Shown: in pieces, positions 30,501 through 42,500 of the stretch
Position numbering within the stretch: the first letter of the stretch is position 1
Layout: every line of letters starts with the position of its first letter
Source: Nymphaea colorata
Lineage: Eukaryota > Streptophyta > Magnoliopsida > Nymphaeales > Nymphaeaceae
Assembly: GCF_008831285.2 (NCBI RefSeq)
Contig: NC_045142.1
Span: 67,001-131,000, forward strand
Length of the DNA: 64,000 bases
Direction of reading: 5' to 3'
The notes under the pieces: generated by a model
Databases searched by the model: none
What the model was told of the DNA's origin: nothing
What the model saw: the letters and a program-made list of their open reading frames with translations, nothing else
Position numbers and translations under genes: made by a program

Positions 30501-33500
30501 ATACTGTACATGTATCTTTTACGAGCTCCTTTCCTAGAAATAGGCATAACGGTGCTCTTATTTCTTTTATATTGCCTTTTTACTGATAGTCACATGGGTG
30601 CAGGTGGGAGTTGTTAGAATTTAAATATTAGACATTATGTAAGTATACATATGTTTCATATATGATTTGTATATATGAATATCTATGTATGCATAGGTGT
30701 TATGTATTTTATTTTATTTGCTTCCTTTTCGTTTTTATGTATTTTTTATTTCTTTTCTTTTTCTATTTTTACCTTTTCCTTTTTTGTAAAAGGGAACTAG
30801 CTGTTGGACCAGCTTCCAACGGCTAGATTTCTAGCCGTTGGAGCTGGCCCAACAGCCAACTCCTCCTTCTTCTCTCCCTTTCATTGTACTATATATATGG
30901 GACTGTTGTCCCTTGTTTGGTTAAGGCTTTTAGGCCTCTCTTGTGTATTCTTCTCTTGAGATTAATAGATTTGGTATCTTCTCCTCAAGTTTGAGGTTTG
31001 GTTGTGTATTACCTATTGAAGTTGTTGGGATCTTCAAGAGTGTATCTCTTGAAGCATTTGTATTCTCAAGATCAGGCCTGATTTACATGGTATCAGAGCC
31101 TCGTTTTGGCTCTTTGTGTTGCTGTCTTTCAAGCTTGGAAGATCCAATTATTACTCTTTCCTTGGAGCTGTGAAGCACTCCAAGTGTTCGATATATTGTT
31201 GGCTGAAATTTGACACAAGAAGGTGCTGTTATTTTGCTGGCCTCTTTTGGTGATATTTGTGACGGGATAAAGCTCCCTTGGTGGTGAAGATTGTGGCAGT
31301 CCTTGACGCGTCGAAAGCTTCATTTTTGTGTGGCTGTTTTTCATCCTAGCACTACCTCAACGTCTCTTTTACAAGGTACACATTATGGATGAAAGAACTT
31401 CCTCTACTCCTCTTCCCAAATTAACTTCATCAAATTATGTTTCTTGGGCAAAAACTATGGAACATTTTATTAGAAGTAAAGGCCTATGGGGACTCGTTGA
31501 TGGGTCAAAAAGTGAACCTCAATTAGTCCTCACCAAGACCATAGATGGTAAAGCTCAAGAACTAGATGGAGTTGAAAAAGACAAGGCTATGAATGAATAT
31601 GAGAGAAAATGGGAAGAGTGGAAGATAGGACACCACAAGATTATCACTTGGATTATTGCTTGTGTTGATACTACAACCATGGGCCAAATAGCAAAACATA
31701 ATTTTGCTCATGAAGCTTGGGAATTCCTCAAGAAAACCCACACTATGAAGGATGTGGCCTACATGTGCAATCTTCAAATGAAGATTGCAAGTCTCCAACA
31801 AGGAGACAAGACCATTAAAGAATATGTTGGAGAAATGGAGCAATTATGGGACGAACTTGCTCTATTTGAACCCGAATGGTATGATCCAAGAGACATTGGA
31901 GTTAGAGAAAAACAAATCCAAAGGGAGAAATTTTATAAATTTATTCTTGGTCTTAGATCGGAATATGATGGAGTCAAAACTTCCTTGCTCCATAGGCATA
32001 AAGTGCCATCTATGAACGAAGCCATAGCGGAACTTCAAATGGAGGAGAATAGACTCAATTTTTCAAAAGACAAGAGTGAAAGTGTTCTTGCTACCTCAAG
32101 ACCCGGTGCTCATATGAGAACTTATAGGCCTCCTCACTTTAATCGAAACTATGAGCATAGCAATAATGGCAACAAGAAGATTATATGTTTCCATTGTCAA
32201 GAAGAAGGACATACCAAACTTAGATGTCCTAAATTGAGGAGATTTGATAAAAAGACAAGTGTGGCTGGGACAATGTATGAAGAAAACAATCGATTTGACC
32301 TAGACAAACTTGTAAGTGCCCTCCAACCAAAGCTTATTGATGCTCTTCAACCGCTTTTCAAAGGAGGAGGGACTTCTCCAATCTCCGGAGCAACCGTGGC
32401 ATCTACATCATCAAGTAAGTACTCTTGGATTCTTGATTCCGGAGCTTCATTTCATATGACCCCTTGTAATTCTTTGCTTACCGAATGCACTAAGGAAGAA
32501 TCGTGTCCATTTGTTAAAACCGCCGATGGAACTCCTCTTGAAATCAAATGTGTTGGGAATATTGATCAAAATTTTAATTCAAAAGTTTTTAAAATACCAA
32601 AAGTTAGATTTATTCCCAAACTTAACTTAAATCTCTTGTCGGTTTCTCAAATAACAAATCATGGATGCGATATTGTCTTCTCACAAAATAAATTTTTGAT
32701 ACAGGACCATCTTTCCAAGAAGACGATTGGGGAAGGTTCTAGGAAAAATGATCTCTACTATGTTGACTATTTGGATCTTTCCAACCCTACTTGCAATATA
32801 GTCAAGAAGAGTGACATTCAAGTTTGGCATCAAAGACTTGGGCATTCAAGTTTAGGAAAAATGTCTTGTATCCCTTTTTTGGAAGAGAAATGTAAAGAAA
32901 TGATCTCTTGTGATGATTGTATTAAAGCCAAAATTAAGGCTTTACCTTTTGGAAATAGAAATTTTGTTGCAAAAGCACCTTTTGAATTAGTGCATTCGGA
33001 TGTATGGGGTCCCGCTCCTATTATGTCTAAAGGTGGTTTGCTTTATTATGTCATTTTTGTGGATGATTACTCTCGATATGCTTGGGTTTACTTTCTTAAA
33101 CGCAAATCCGAAGTCCTTATGAATTTTAAAAACTTTTACAACATGATCAAAACTCAATTTGATGCAAACCTTAAAATTTTTAGAAGTGATTCCGGGGGAG
33201 AATTCATTTCCAATGAATTTGAAGAATTCCTAAAAGAAAAGGGAGTTATACACCAAAAGTCTTGTCCCAAAACCCCCCAACAAAATGGAGTCGCCGAAAG
33301 AAAACATAGACATATTCTTGAAACAACAAGAGCTCTTCTTATATCAAAAAATGTTCCAAAAAAATTTTTGGGCTGAAGCAATTTTAACATCCATTTACTT
33401 GATTAATAGAATGCCCTCTAAAGTTTTAGAAAATATTTCACCTTTTCAAAAACTTTTTAACTTGGAGCCAACTTATAAAAGATTCAAAGTCTTTGGTTGC

Positions 33501-36500
33501 AAATGTTTCATTTTAAATGACAAAAATGATAAACTTTCATCTAGGGCTATTCAATGTGTCTTTATTGGCTATTCCGAAACTCAAAAAGGGTATAGATGCT
33601 ATGATATTGAAAAAGATAAGGTGTATGTTTCAAGAAATGTGATATTTTTAGAAGAAGAAAATGGCTTTAATGAAAATAAACCCAAGCATGAAGATGACTA
33701 TTCTTTTTTATGGATAAATGATGATGATGTTGATAATGATGATGATGTTTTGCCTTCTTCACATAATAATGCTCAAAATGAGGTTGAGAATACTCCTTTT
33801 GATAGATCTTCACCAAGAAGTGATGGATCACCAAGAGAAGTTATAGTTTATAAGAGAAGGTCTCAACAAAACATCCAAGAGTCTCAACCTACTCCTAGGA
33901 GATCTCAAAGAGATTCTCATCCACCTCAAAAATTTGTTTCCTATGAGTCTTTTTCCCCAAAACATAGAGCTTGCTTATTAGCTATTCACTCTCATGTTGA
34001 ACCTTCATCCTATCTTGAAGCCAAAACTAACCCACATTGGATTGAAGCAATGAACAATGAACTTAGAGCCCTTGAAGACAATAAAACTTGGGACATTGTG
34101 TCTCTTCCTATAGGGAAAAGGACAATAGGATGTAGGTGGGTTTACAATGAAGTCGACAAAAGCGACCCACCGGACCCTTGATGGTTTATTAACTTGAGTT
34201 TTGTTAAAGAAGGAAATTATCGCCTGGCAATCGGTTCTGATTAGCAGGCTTTTGGACTCCAAATAGTAGAGCTTTAAGGACTCTAGGGAGTTCATGACGG
34301 CGTGTATCTCAGCGTCTATAGAGGACTTAGGAGGGGAAAACTTCCCGCTGGCATAGGCACAGGGTTTCTCTAAAGACCGGGGATCAAACTGTTGAGGTTT
34401 CCATTTGATTACTCCTCCCCATCCGTCCATGCAGCCGTCTGTTTCCAGTACCATCGCTGCTCCTTCTGGTGGTACTGTTAGTGGTGGCAGGTTTTGCACC
34501 TGCTCCTTGATTTGTTTCACTAGCAACCAATCTTGTTGGTTCATCCTCCTTTCTCCAGTAGCACTGGTCTTTGCATAGAGGGGAGCTAGTGATTTCCCTA
34601 AATTAGGGATAAAATTTCTGGCATAGTTGAGAATTCCGAGCCAGGAACGAAGGCCAGTCTTTGTTTCTAGCTCATGGTCCGCCTTTTCTAGGACCTTCTT
34701 AATGATGTTGGGCTGGAGTCGAACCTCTCCTTGTCCGATGATAGCTCCTAAAAATTCAATTTTGCGTTGCCACCTTCAATCCTCATTCCTCCCTTCATTG
34801 ATCTGATGAAGTTGCAGCCTAGTATCATCTGGATCTCTCCTCCAAGTTTCATGGAAAGGGCATAAGTATAAGGAATGTAAAATAGATTGGTCCCAAAAAC
34901 TTGGAAAAGTTTCCTGTGCATCTGTGAAGTCTTTTGCTTGACACAGGTTTCTGGTGACAGATGCCCACCTTTCGAAGACTTCTTCGAATAATCCCACCTC
35001 CTGTGGGATTACCAGTATAGCTCCTGCTTCGGTTTGGGCAGATGGCAAGTTCCAGTTTTCACTGAAACTTTTCCCCTTGAATTTTGTCGGTCTGTAGTGA
35101 CCTTCGAACATAGGTTTAATGGGGGGTGTCCTTCCTGTTGCTGGCGGGTACCCTGGGATATTCATGGGGGTATCCATGCTTGCAGGGTCGTAGGACCGAG
35201 GATTATACACCGATGTTGCTGATGAGGATGCTAATAGCGTCTCCTTTGGTTGCATGGTCGGGTAATCCATGTCGGCTTGTTCCGACTCAGAGGCCTTGAG
35301 CGCCTCTCTGAGAGAATCCATAGATGGATACTCCATGTTGCTGACGAAGATGTGTTCTTCTGTTGCAAAGGGGTTTGTGAACTCCTCTGGAATCCCTTCG
35401 TCAAAAGATTGCAGATACGCGAGTTCTTCATCGTATTCATCTTTGGCTTCATCGTCTGCATCTGCTTCTGCCAGGAGGACAAAAAGTTGTTCCTCTTTGG
35501 GCGCTTGTTGCACTCCTTCCGCCTGATCTCCTTCGGTGATGGCTGGTCTAGCTTGATAATCCCCGAATCTGAGGGAGATTCTTCCGTCTGATAGAGTGCG
35601 GGATGACAGGGATCTTGGTACTACTGGGACGTTAATGGTAGTATTTCGTATTTCCCGGTCGAGTCCTCGGATAGACTCTGTCGTCATCCTTCTACCTGGC
35701 AATGCCGTGACTCCATGGCTTGTCAGATAGTCCGTGACATGGCCTATTTGGTAATTGAAAGCCATGTTGGGCGTATTTGATAAGCGCCCGATCAGTCCAC
35801 GCGTCAGGATAAGATTGGCTTCGCCATTTCTCCAAGAATCGTATCCGCGTGTCTGTATGGAAATCTGGAAACTTCGGAAGAAGTCTCCAATGGTCATTAT
35901 CGTGTCGGGAATGATAAACGTTATCTGTGTCCCGCTTGACAAGTCGATCTCCATGGTGGCAAAGACCTGTCGGTCATCTTGCCATCTCGTGTCTCTGAAC
36001 ACGAGTAAGGCCTGCGTTCCTTCATCTTGCCTGTGCAAGATCTGAAGTCTAACTTGGGCAAGGCCAATGTGAATAAACCGGAAATCCTCTTGTTGGAGAG
36101 TTCTGAAACTTTCCGGTTGGATGAATTGACGGTCGATCTGCTGACCGTCGAGGCATGAGATGATAGACTGTCTGCGAGGACATTCTCTTTTCCTTCTATG
36201 TGTTCAAAAACCACTAGGATGCCCAAACCAGTAATGAAGTCGACAAAAGCGACCCACCGGACCCTTGATGGTTTATTAACTTGAGTTTTGTTAAAGAAGG
36301 AAATTATCGCCTGGCAATCGGTTCTGATTAGCAGGCTTTTGGACTCCAAATAGTAGAGCTTTAAGGACTCTAGGGAGTTCATGACGGCGTGTATCTCAGC
36401 GTCTATAGAGGACTTAGGAGGGGAAAACTTCCCGCTGGCATAGGCACAGGGTTTCTCTAAAGACCGGGGATCAAACTGTTGAGGTTTCCATTTGATTACT

Positions 36501-39500
36501 CCTCCCCATCCGTCCATGCAGCCGTCTGTTTCCAGTACCATCGCTGCTCCTTCTGGTGGTACTGTTAGTGGTGGCAGGTTTTGCACCTGCTCCTTGATTT
36601 GTTTCACTAGCAACCAATCTTGTTGGTTCATCCTCCTTTCTCCAGTAGCACTGGTCTTTGCATAGAGGGGAGCTAGTGATTTCCCTAAATTAGGGATAAA
36701 ATTTCTGGCATAGTTGAGAATTCCGAGCCAGGAACGAAGGCCAGTCTTTGTTTCTAGCTCATGGTCCGCCTTTTCTAGGACCTTCTTAATGATGTTGGGC
36801 TGGAGTCGAACCTCTCCTTGTCCGATGATAGCTCCTAAAAATTCAATTTTGCGTTGCCACCTTCAATCCTCATTCCTCCCTTCATTGATCTGATGAAGTT
36901 GCAGCCTAGTATCATCTGGATCTCTCCTCCAAGTTTCATGGAAAGGGCATAAGTATAAGGAATGTAAAATAGATTGGTCCCAAAAACTTGGAAAAGTTTC
37001 CTGTGCATCTGTGAAGTCTTTTGCTTGACACAGGTTTCTGGTGACAGATGCCCACCTTTCGAAGACTTCTTCGAATAATCCCACCTCCTGTGGGATTACC
37101 AGTATAGCTCCTGCTTCGGTTTGGGCAGATGGCAAGTTCCAGTTTTCACTGAAACTTTTCCCCTTGAATTTTGTCGGTCTGTAGTGACCTTCGAACATAG
37201 GTTTAATGGGGGGTGTCCTTCCTGTTGCTGGCGGGTACCCTGGGATATTCATGGGGGTATCCATGCTTGCAGGGTCGTAGGACCGAGGATTATACACCGA
37301 TGTTGCTGATGAGGATGCTAATAGCGTCTCCTTTGGTTGCATGGTCGGGTAATCCATGTCGGCTTGTTCCGACTCAGAGGCCTTGAGCGCCTCTCTGAGA
37401 GAATCCATAGATGGATACTCCATGTTGCTGACGAAGATGTGTTCTTCTGTTGCAAAGGGGTTTGTGAACTCCTCTGGAATCCCTTCGTCAAAAGATTGCA
37501 GATACGCGAGTTCTTCATCGTATTCATCTTTGGCTTCATCGTCTGCATCTGCTTCTGCCAGGAGGACAAAAAGTTGTTCCTCTTTGGGCGCTTGTTGCAC
37601 TCCTTCCGCCTGATCTCCTTCGGTGATGGCTGGTCTAGCTTGATAATCCCCGAATCTGAGGGAGATTCTTCCGTCTGATAGAGTGCGGGATGACAGGGAT
37701 CTTGGTACTACTGGGACGTTAATGGTAGTATTTCGTATTTCCCGGTCGAGTCCTCGGATAGACTCTGTCGTCATCCTTCTACCTGGCAATGCCGTGACTC
37801 CATGGCTTGTCAGATAGTCCGTGACATGGCCTATTTGGTAATTGAAAGCCATGTTGGGCGTATTTGATAAGCGCCCGATCAGTCCACGCGTCAGGATAAG
37901 ATTGGCTTCGCCATTTCTCCAAGAATCGTATCCGCGTGTCTGTATGGAAATCTGGAAACTTCGGAAGAAGTCTCCAATGGTCATTATCGTGTCGGGAATG
38001 ATAAACGTTATCTGTGTCCCGCTTGACAAGTCGATCTCCATGGTGGCAAAGACCTGTCGGTCATCTTGCCATCTCGTGTCTCTGAACACGAGTAAGGCCT
38101 GCGTTCCTTCATCTTGCCTGTGCAAGATCTGAAGTCTAACTTGGGCAAGGCCAATGTGAATAAACCGGAAATCCTCTTGTTGGAGAGTTCTGAAACTTTC
38201 CGGTTGGATGAATTGACGGTCGATCTGCTGACCGTCGAGGCATGAGATGATAGACTGTCTGCGAGGACATTCTCTTTTCCTTCTATGTGTTCAAAAACCA
38301 CTAGGATGCCCAAACCAGTAATGAAGTCGACAAAAGCGACCCACCGGACCCTTGATGGTTTATTAACTTGAGTTTTGTTAAAGAAGGAAATTATCGCCTG
38401 GCAATCGGTTCTGATTAGCAGGCTTTTGGACTCCAAATAGTAGAGCTTTAAGGACTCTAGGGAGTTCATGACGGCGTGTATCTCAGCGTCTATAGAGGAC
38501 TTAGGAGGGGAAAACTTCCCGCTGGCATAGGCACAGGGTTTCTCTAAAGACCGGGGATCAAACTGTTGAGGTTTCCATTTGATTACTCCTCCCCATCCGT
38601 CCATGCAGCCGTCTGTTTCCAGTACCATCGCTGCTCCTTCTGGTGGTACTGTTAGTGGTGGCAGGTTTTGCACCTGCTCCTTGATTTGTTTCACTAGCAA
38701 CCAATCTTGTTGGTTCATCCTCCTTTCTCCAGTAGCACTGGTCTTTGCATAGAGGGGAGCTAGTGATTTCCCTAAATTAGGGATAAAATTTCTGGCATAG
38801 TTGAGAATTCCGAGCCAGGAACGAAGGCCAGTCTTTGTTTCTAGCTCATGGTCCGCCTTTTCTAGGACCTTCTTAATGATGTTGGGCTGGAGTCGAACCT
38901 CTCCTTGTCCGATGATAGCTCCTAAAAATTCAATTTTGCGTTGCCACCTTCAATCCTCATTCCTCCCTTCATTGATCTGATGAAGTTGCAGCCTAGTATC
39001 ATCTGGATCTCTCCTCCAAGTTTCATGGAAAGGGCATAAGTATAAGGAATGTAAAATAGATTGGTCCCAAAAACTTGGAAAAGTTTCCTGTGCATCTGTG
39101 AAGTCTTTTGCTTGACACAGGTTTCTGGTGACAGATGCCCACCTTTCGAAGACTTCTTCGAATAATCCCACCTCCTGTGGGATTACCAGTATAGCTCCTG
39201 CTTCGGTTTGGGCAGATGGCAAGTTCCAGTTTTCACTGAAACTTTTCCCCTTGAATTTTGTCGGTCTGTAGTGACCTTCGAACATAGGTTTAATGGGGGG
39301 TGTTCTTCCTGTTGCTGGCGGGTACCCTGGGATATTCATGGGGGTATCCATGCTTGCAGGGTCGTAGGACCGAGGATTATACACCGATGTTGCTGATGAG
39401 GATGCTAATAGCGTCTCCTTTGGTTGCATGGTCGGGTAATCCATGTCGGCTTGTTCCGACTCAGAGGCCTTGAGCGCCTCTCTGAGAGAATCCATAGATG

Positions 39501-42500
39501 GATACTCCATGTTGCTGACGAAGATGTGTTCTTCTGTTGCAAAGGGGTTTGTGAACTCCTCTGGAATCCCTTCGTCAAAAGATTGCAGATACGCGAGTTC
39601 TTCATCGTATTCATCTTTGGCTTCATCGTCTGCATCTGCTTCTGCCAGGAGGACAAAAAGTTGTTCCTCTTTGGGCGCTTGTTGCACTCCTTCCGCCTGA
39701 TCTCCTTCGGTGATGGCTGGTCTAGCTTGATAATCCCCGAATCTGAGGGAGATTCTTCCGTCTGATAGAGTGCGGGATGACAGGGATCTTGGTACTACTG
39801 GGACGTTAATGGTAGTATTTCGTATTTCCCGGTCGAGTCCTCGGATAGACTCTGTCGTCATCCTTCTACCTGGCAATGCCGTGACTCCATGGCTTGTCAG
39901 ATAGTCCGTGACATGGCCTATTTGGTAATTGAAAGCCATGTTGGGCGTATTTGATAAGCGCCCGATCAGTCCACGCGTCAGGATAAGATTGGCTTCGCCA
40001 TTTCTCCAAGAATCGTATCCGCGTGTCTGTATGGAAATCTGGAAACTTCGGAAGAAGTCTCCAATGGTCATTATCGTGTCGGGAATGATAAACGTTATCT
40101 GTGTCCCGCTTGACAAGTCGATCTCCATGGTGGCAAAGACCTGTCGGTCATCTTGCCATCTCGTGTCTCTGAACACGAGTAAGGCCTGCGTTCCTTCATC
40201 TTGCCTGTGCAAGATCTGAAGTCTAACTTGGGCAAGGCCAATGTGAATAAACCGGAAATCCTCTTGTTGGAGAGTTCTGAAACTTTCCGGTTGGATGAAT
40301 TGATGGTCGATCTGCTGACCGTCGAGGCATGAGATGATAGACTGTCTGCGAGGACATTCTCTTTTCCTTCTATGTGTTCAAAAACCACTAGGATGCCCAA
40401 ACCAGTAATGAAGTCGACAAAAGCGACCCACCGGACCCTTGATGGTTTATTAACTTGAGTTTTGTTAAAGAAGGAAATTATCGCCTGACAATCGGTTCTG
40501 ATTAGCAGGCTTTTGGACTCCAAATAGTAGAGCTTTAAGGACTCTAGGGAGTTCATGACGGCGTGTATCTCAGCGTCTATAGAGGACTTAGGAGGGGAAA
40601 ACTTCCCGCTGGCATAGGCACAGGGTTTCTCTAAAGACCGGGGATCAAACTGTTGAGGTTTCCATTTGATTACTCCTCCCCATCCGTCCATGCAGCCGTC
40701 TGTTTCCAGTACCATCGCTGCTCCTTCTGGTGGTACTGTTAGTGGTGGCAGGTTTTGCACCTGCTCCTTGATTTGTTTCACTAGCAACCAATCTTGTTGG
40801 TTCATCCTCCTTTCTCCAGTAGCACTGGTCTTTGCATAGAGGGGAGCTAGTGATTTCCCTAAATTAGGGATAAAATTTCTGGCATAGTTGAGAATTCCGA
40901 GCCAGGAACGAAGGCCAGTCTTTGTTTCTAGCTCATGGTCCGCCTTTTCTAGGACCTTCTTAATGATGTTGGGCTGGAGTCGAACCTCTCCTTGTCCGAT
41001 GATAGCTCCTAAAAATTCAATTTTGCGTTGCCCAATCATCATTTTTGATGGGCTAAGGACAAGCCCATGTTCTTCACATCTTTCCAGCATCACACGTAGG
41101 TGTTTAACGTGTGCATCCTCGTTTTGGGAGAAGACAAGTATATCATCGATATACACTGCAATGAATTGTTCCGTCCCTTTAAAAACGTTGTCCATCTTGC
41201 GCTGGAAAATTGCAGGGGCGTTCTTTAAACCAAATGGCATCACTAGCCATTCGAACAAGCCCTGTGGTACCCAAAAAGCTGTTAGCGGCACGGATTCTGG
41301 ATTCATCATTACCTGGTGGAAGCCGCTCTTCAGATCAAATTTGGAGTACACCTTGCTGCCTGGCACCTTCTTGATAATGGAATTAATTCCTGGCAGCGAA
41401 TACTGATCCTTCTCAGTATTGTCGTTAAGGCGCTTGTAATTGAAAACAAGTCGCTCTTTTCCTTTTGTGACAATACCTGTCTTTGGATCTTGAGTAGTCC
41501 CTGAATGAACGATGATCGCCACCGTTCTGTGTTTTGAGCTTGAGGGACGTATTACCTTTAGTTTTAGGAGGGCGTTGATGTGCTTTTCGTACGTCTCCTT
41601 CATTGCTGGTGTAACTTGCTTCAGAGGTCTGTCTTCGATAATGAAGTCAGGGTTTTTCAGTGTGATGGTGCAAGTTACCTGGTTCTTCGACCAGTGTTGC
41701 AGGGGGTTTTCGCCAATGAACCCTGCTTGTGCTAGCTTTTCCATCATAGGTTTGAATTTTTCAGAAAAGTTGATGGTTGTAGCTGCTTCGGCGTAGAAGA
41801 TCTGTTCTTTCAATAGTAGATAGTCATTCTCGTCTTCAATTGTGTCTTCTTCGAGATATGCTATCTTCGCCGTTTGTTGTGACTGTATTTTAGTCACATT
41901 CTTGTAGAAGGTGATTTCATCACCTTCAATCCTCATTCCTCCCTTCATTGATCTGATGAAGTTGCAGCCTAGTATCTTCTGGATCTCTCCTCCAAGTTTC
42001 ATGGAGGCATAAGTATAAGGAATGTAAAATAGATTGGTCCCAATACTCATTCTTCCATTTTTCAGTCTTTTTGACGAGGATTGAACTGAGTTGACGCCTG
42101 TGAAGTTTGCTGTGTAGGCGCTTTGCTCGACTGCTTCCTTAGGAATGGTACTCTCATCGATGCAGCAGGTTGATGCACCGGTATCTAGAATGGCTGTCAC
42201 CTTGAACTCTGGGATCTCTGGGATTTGTAAGGTGATCACCATGTTGTACAGGCTGTTTTTGATGACTTTGCCTGTAGTTGAGCAGATCCTTTCATCAAGA
42301 CATATCAGTGGGTACTGATCGCTGTCTGGTTCATTCAAAGGTTCTTGCTCGGAAAGTTTTCTGCGGATTGGTAATTTTTGCCGGCGCCCACCACACTCCG
42401 CAGCACTCTGATGATACATGAGGATGGTTTGTGGGGACGCCTCTGCAGGGGTCACAGGGGTGATAGTTTCTGTGACTGGCGCTGCAGGGGCAGGGAGGAA

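Larger units (their letters stand above)
34146..40406 (-). repeat. Head-to-tail array of three 2,087-bp deleted viral units
   Basis: The word AATGAAGTCGAC recurs at 34146, 36233, 38320 and 40407, exactly 2,087 bp apart. Units are nearly identical; I noticed only isolated substitutions, for example near 39302 and 40304. The periodic match continues a further ~626 bp into the longer viral copy (to about 41031), giving 3.3 periods. In viral sense each unit runs movement/coat N-part, a ~118-bp protease fragment, then RT C-part and RNase H, and re-enters the movement region of the next unit. Order is that of the genome with three deletions. Confidence 0.95.

Noticed and set aside
35034-35591. Plus-strand open frames repeated in each 2,087-bp viral unit
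   Set aside because: These are antisense shadows of the viral movement/coat segment and recur only because the unit is repeated.
34146-40406. Regularly spaced repeats that might suggest a CRISPR-like or satellite array
   Set aside because: Units are 2 kb, contiguous and encode pararetroviral fragments; the genome is eukaryotic. A viral concatemer explains them.
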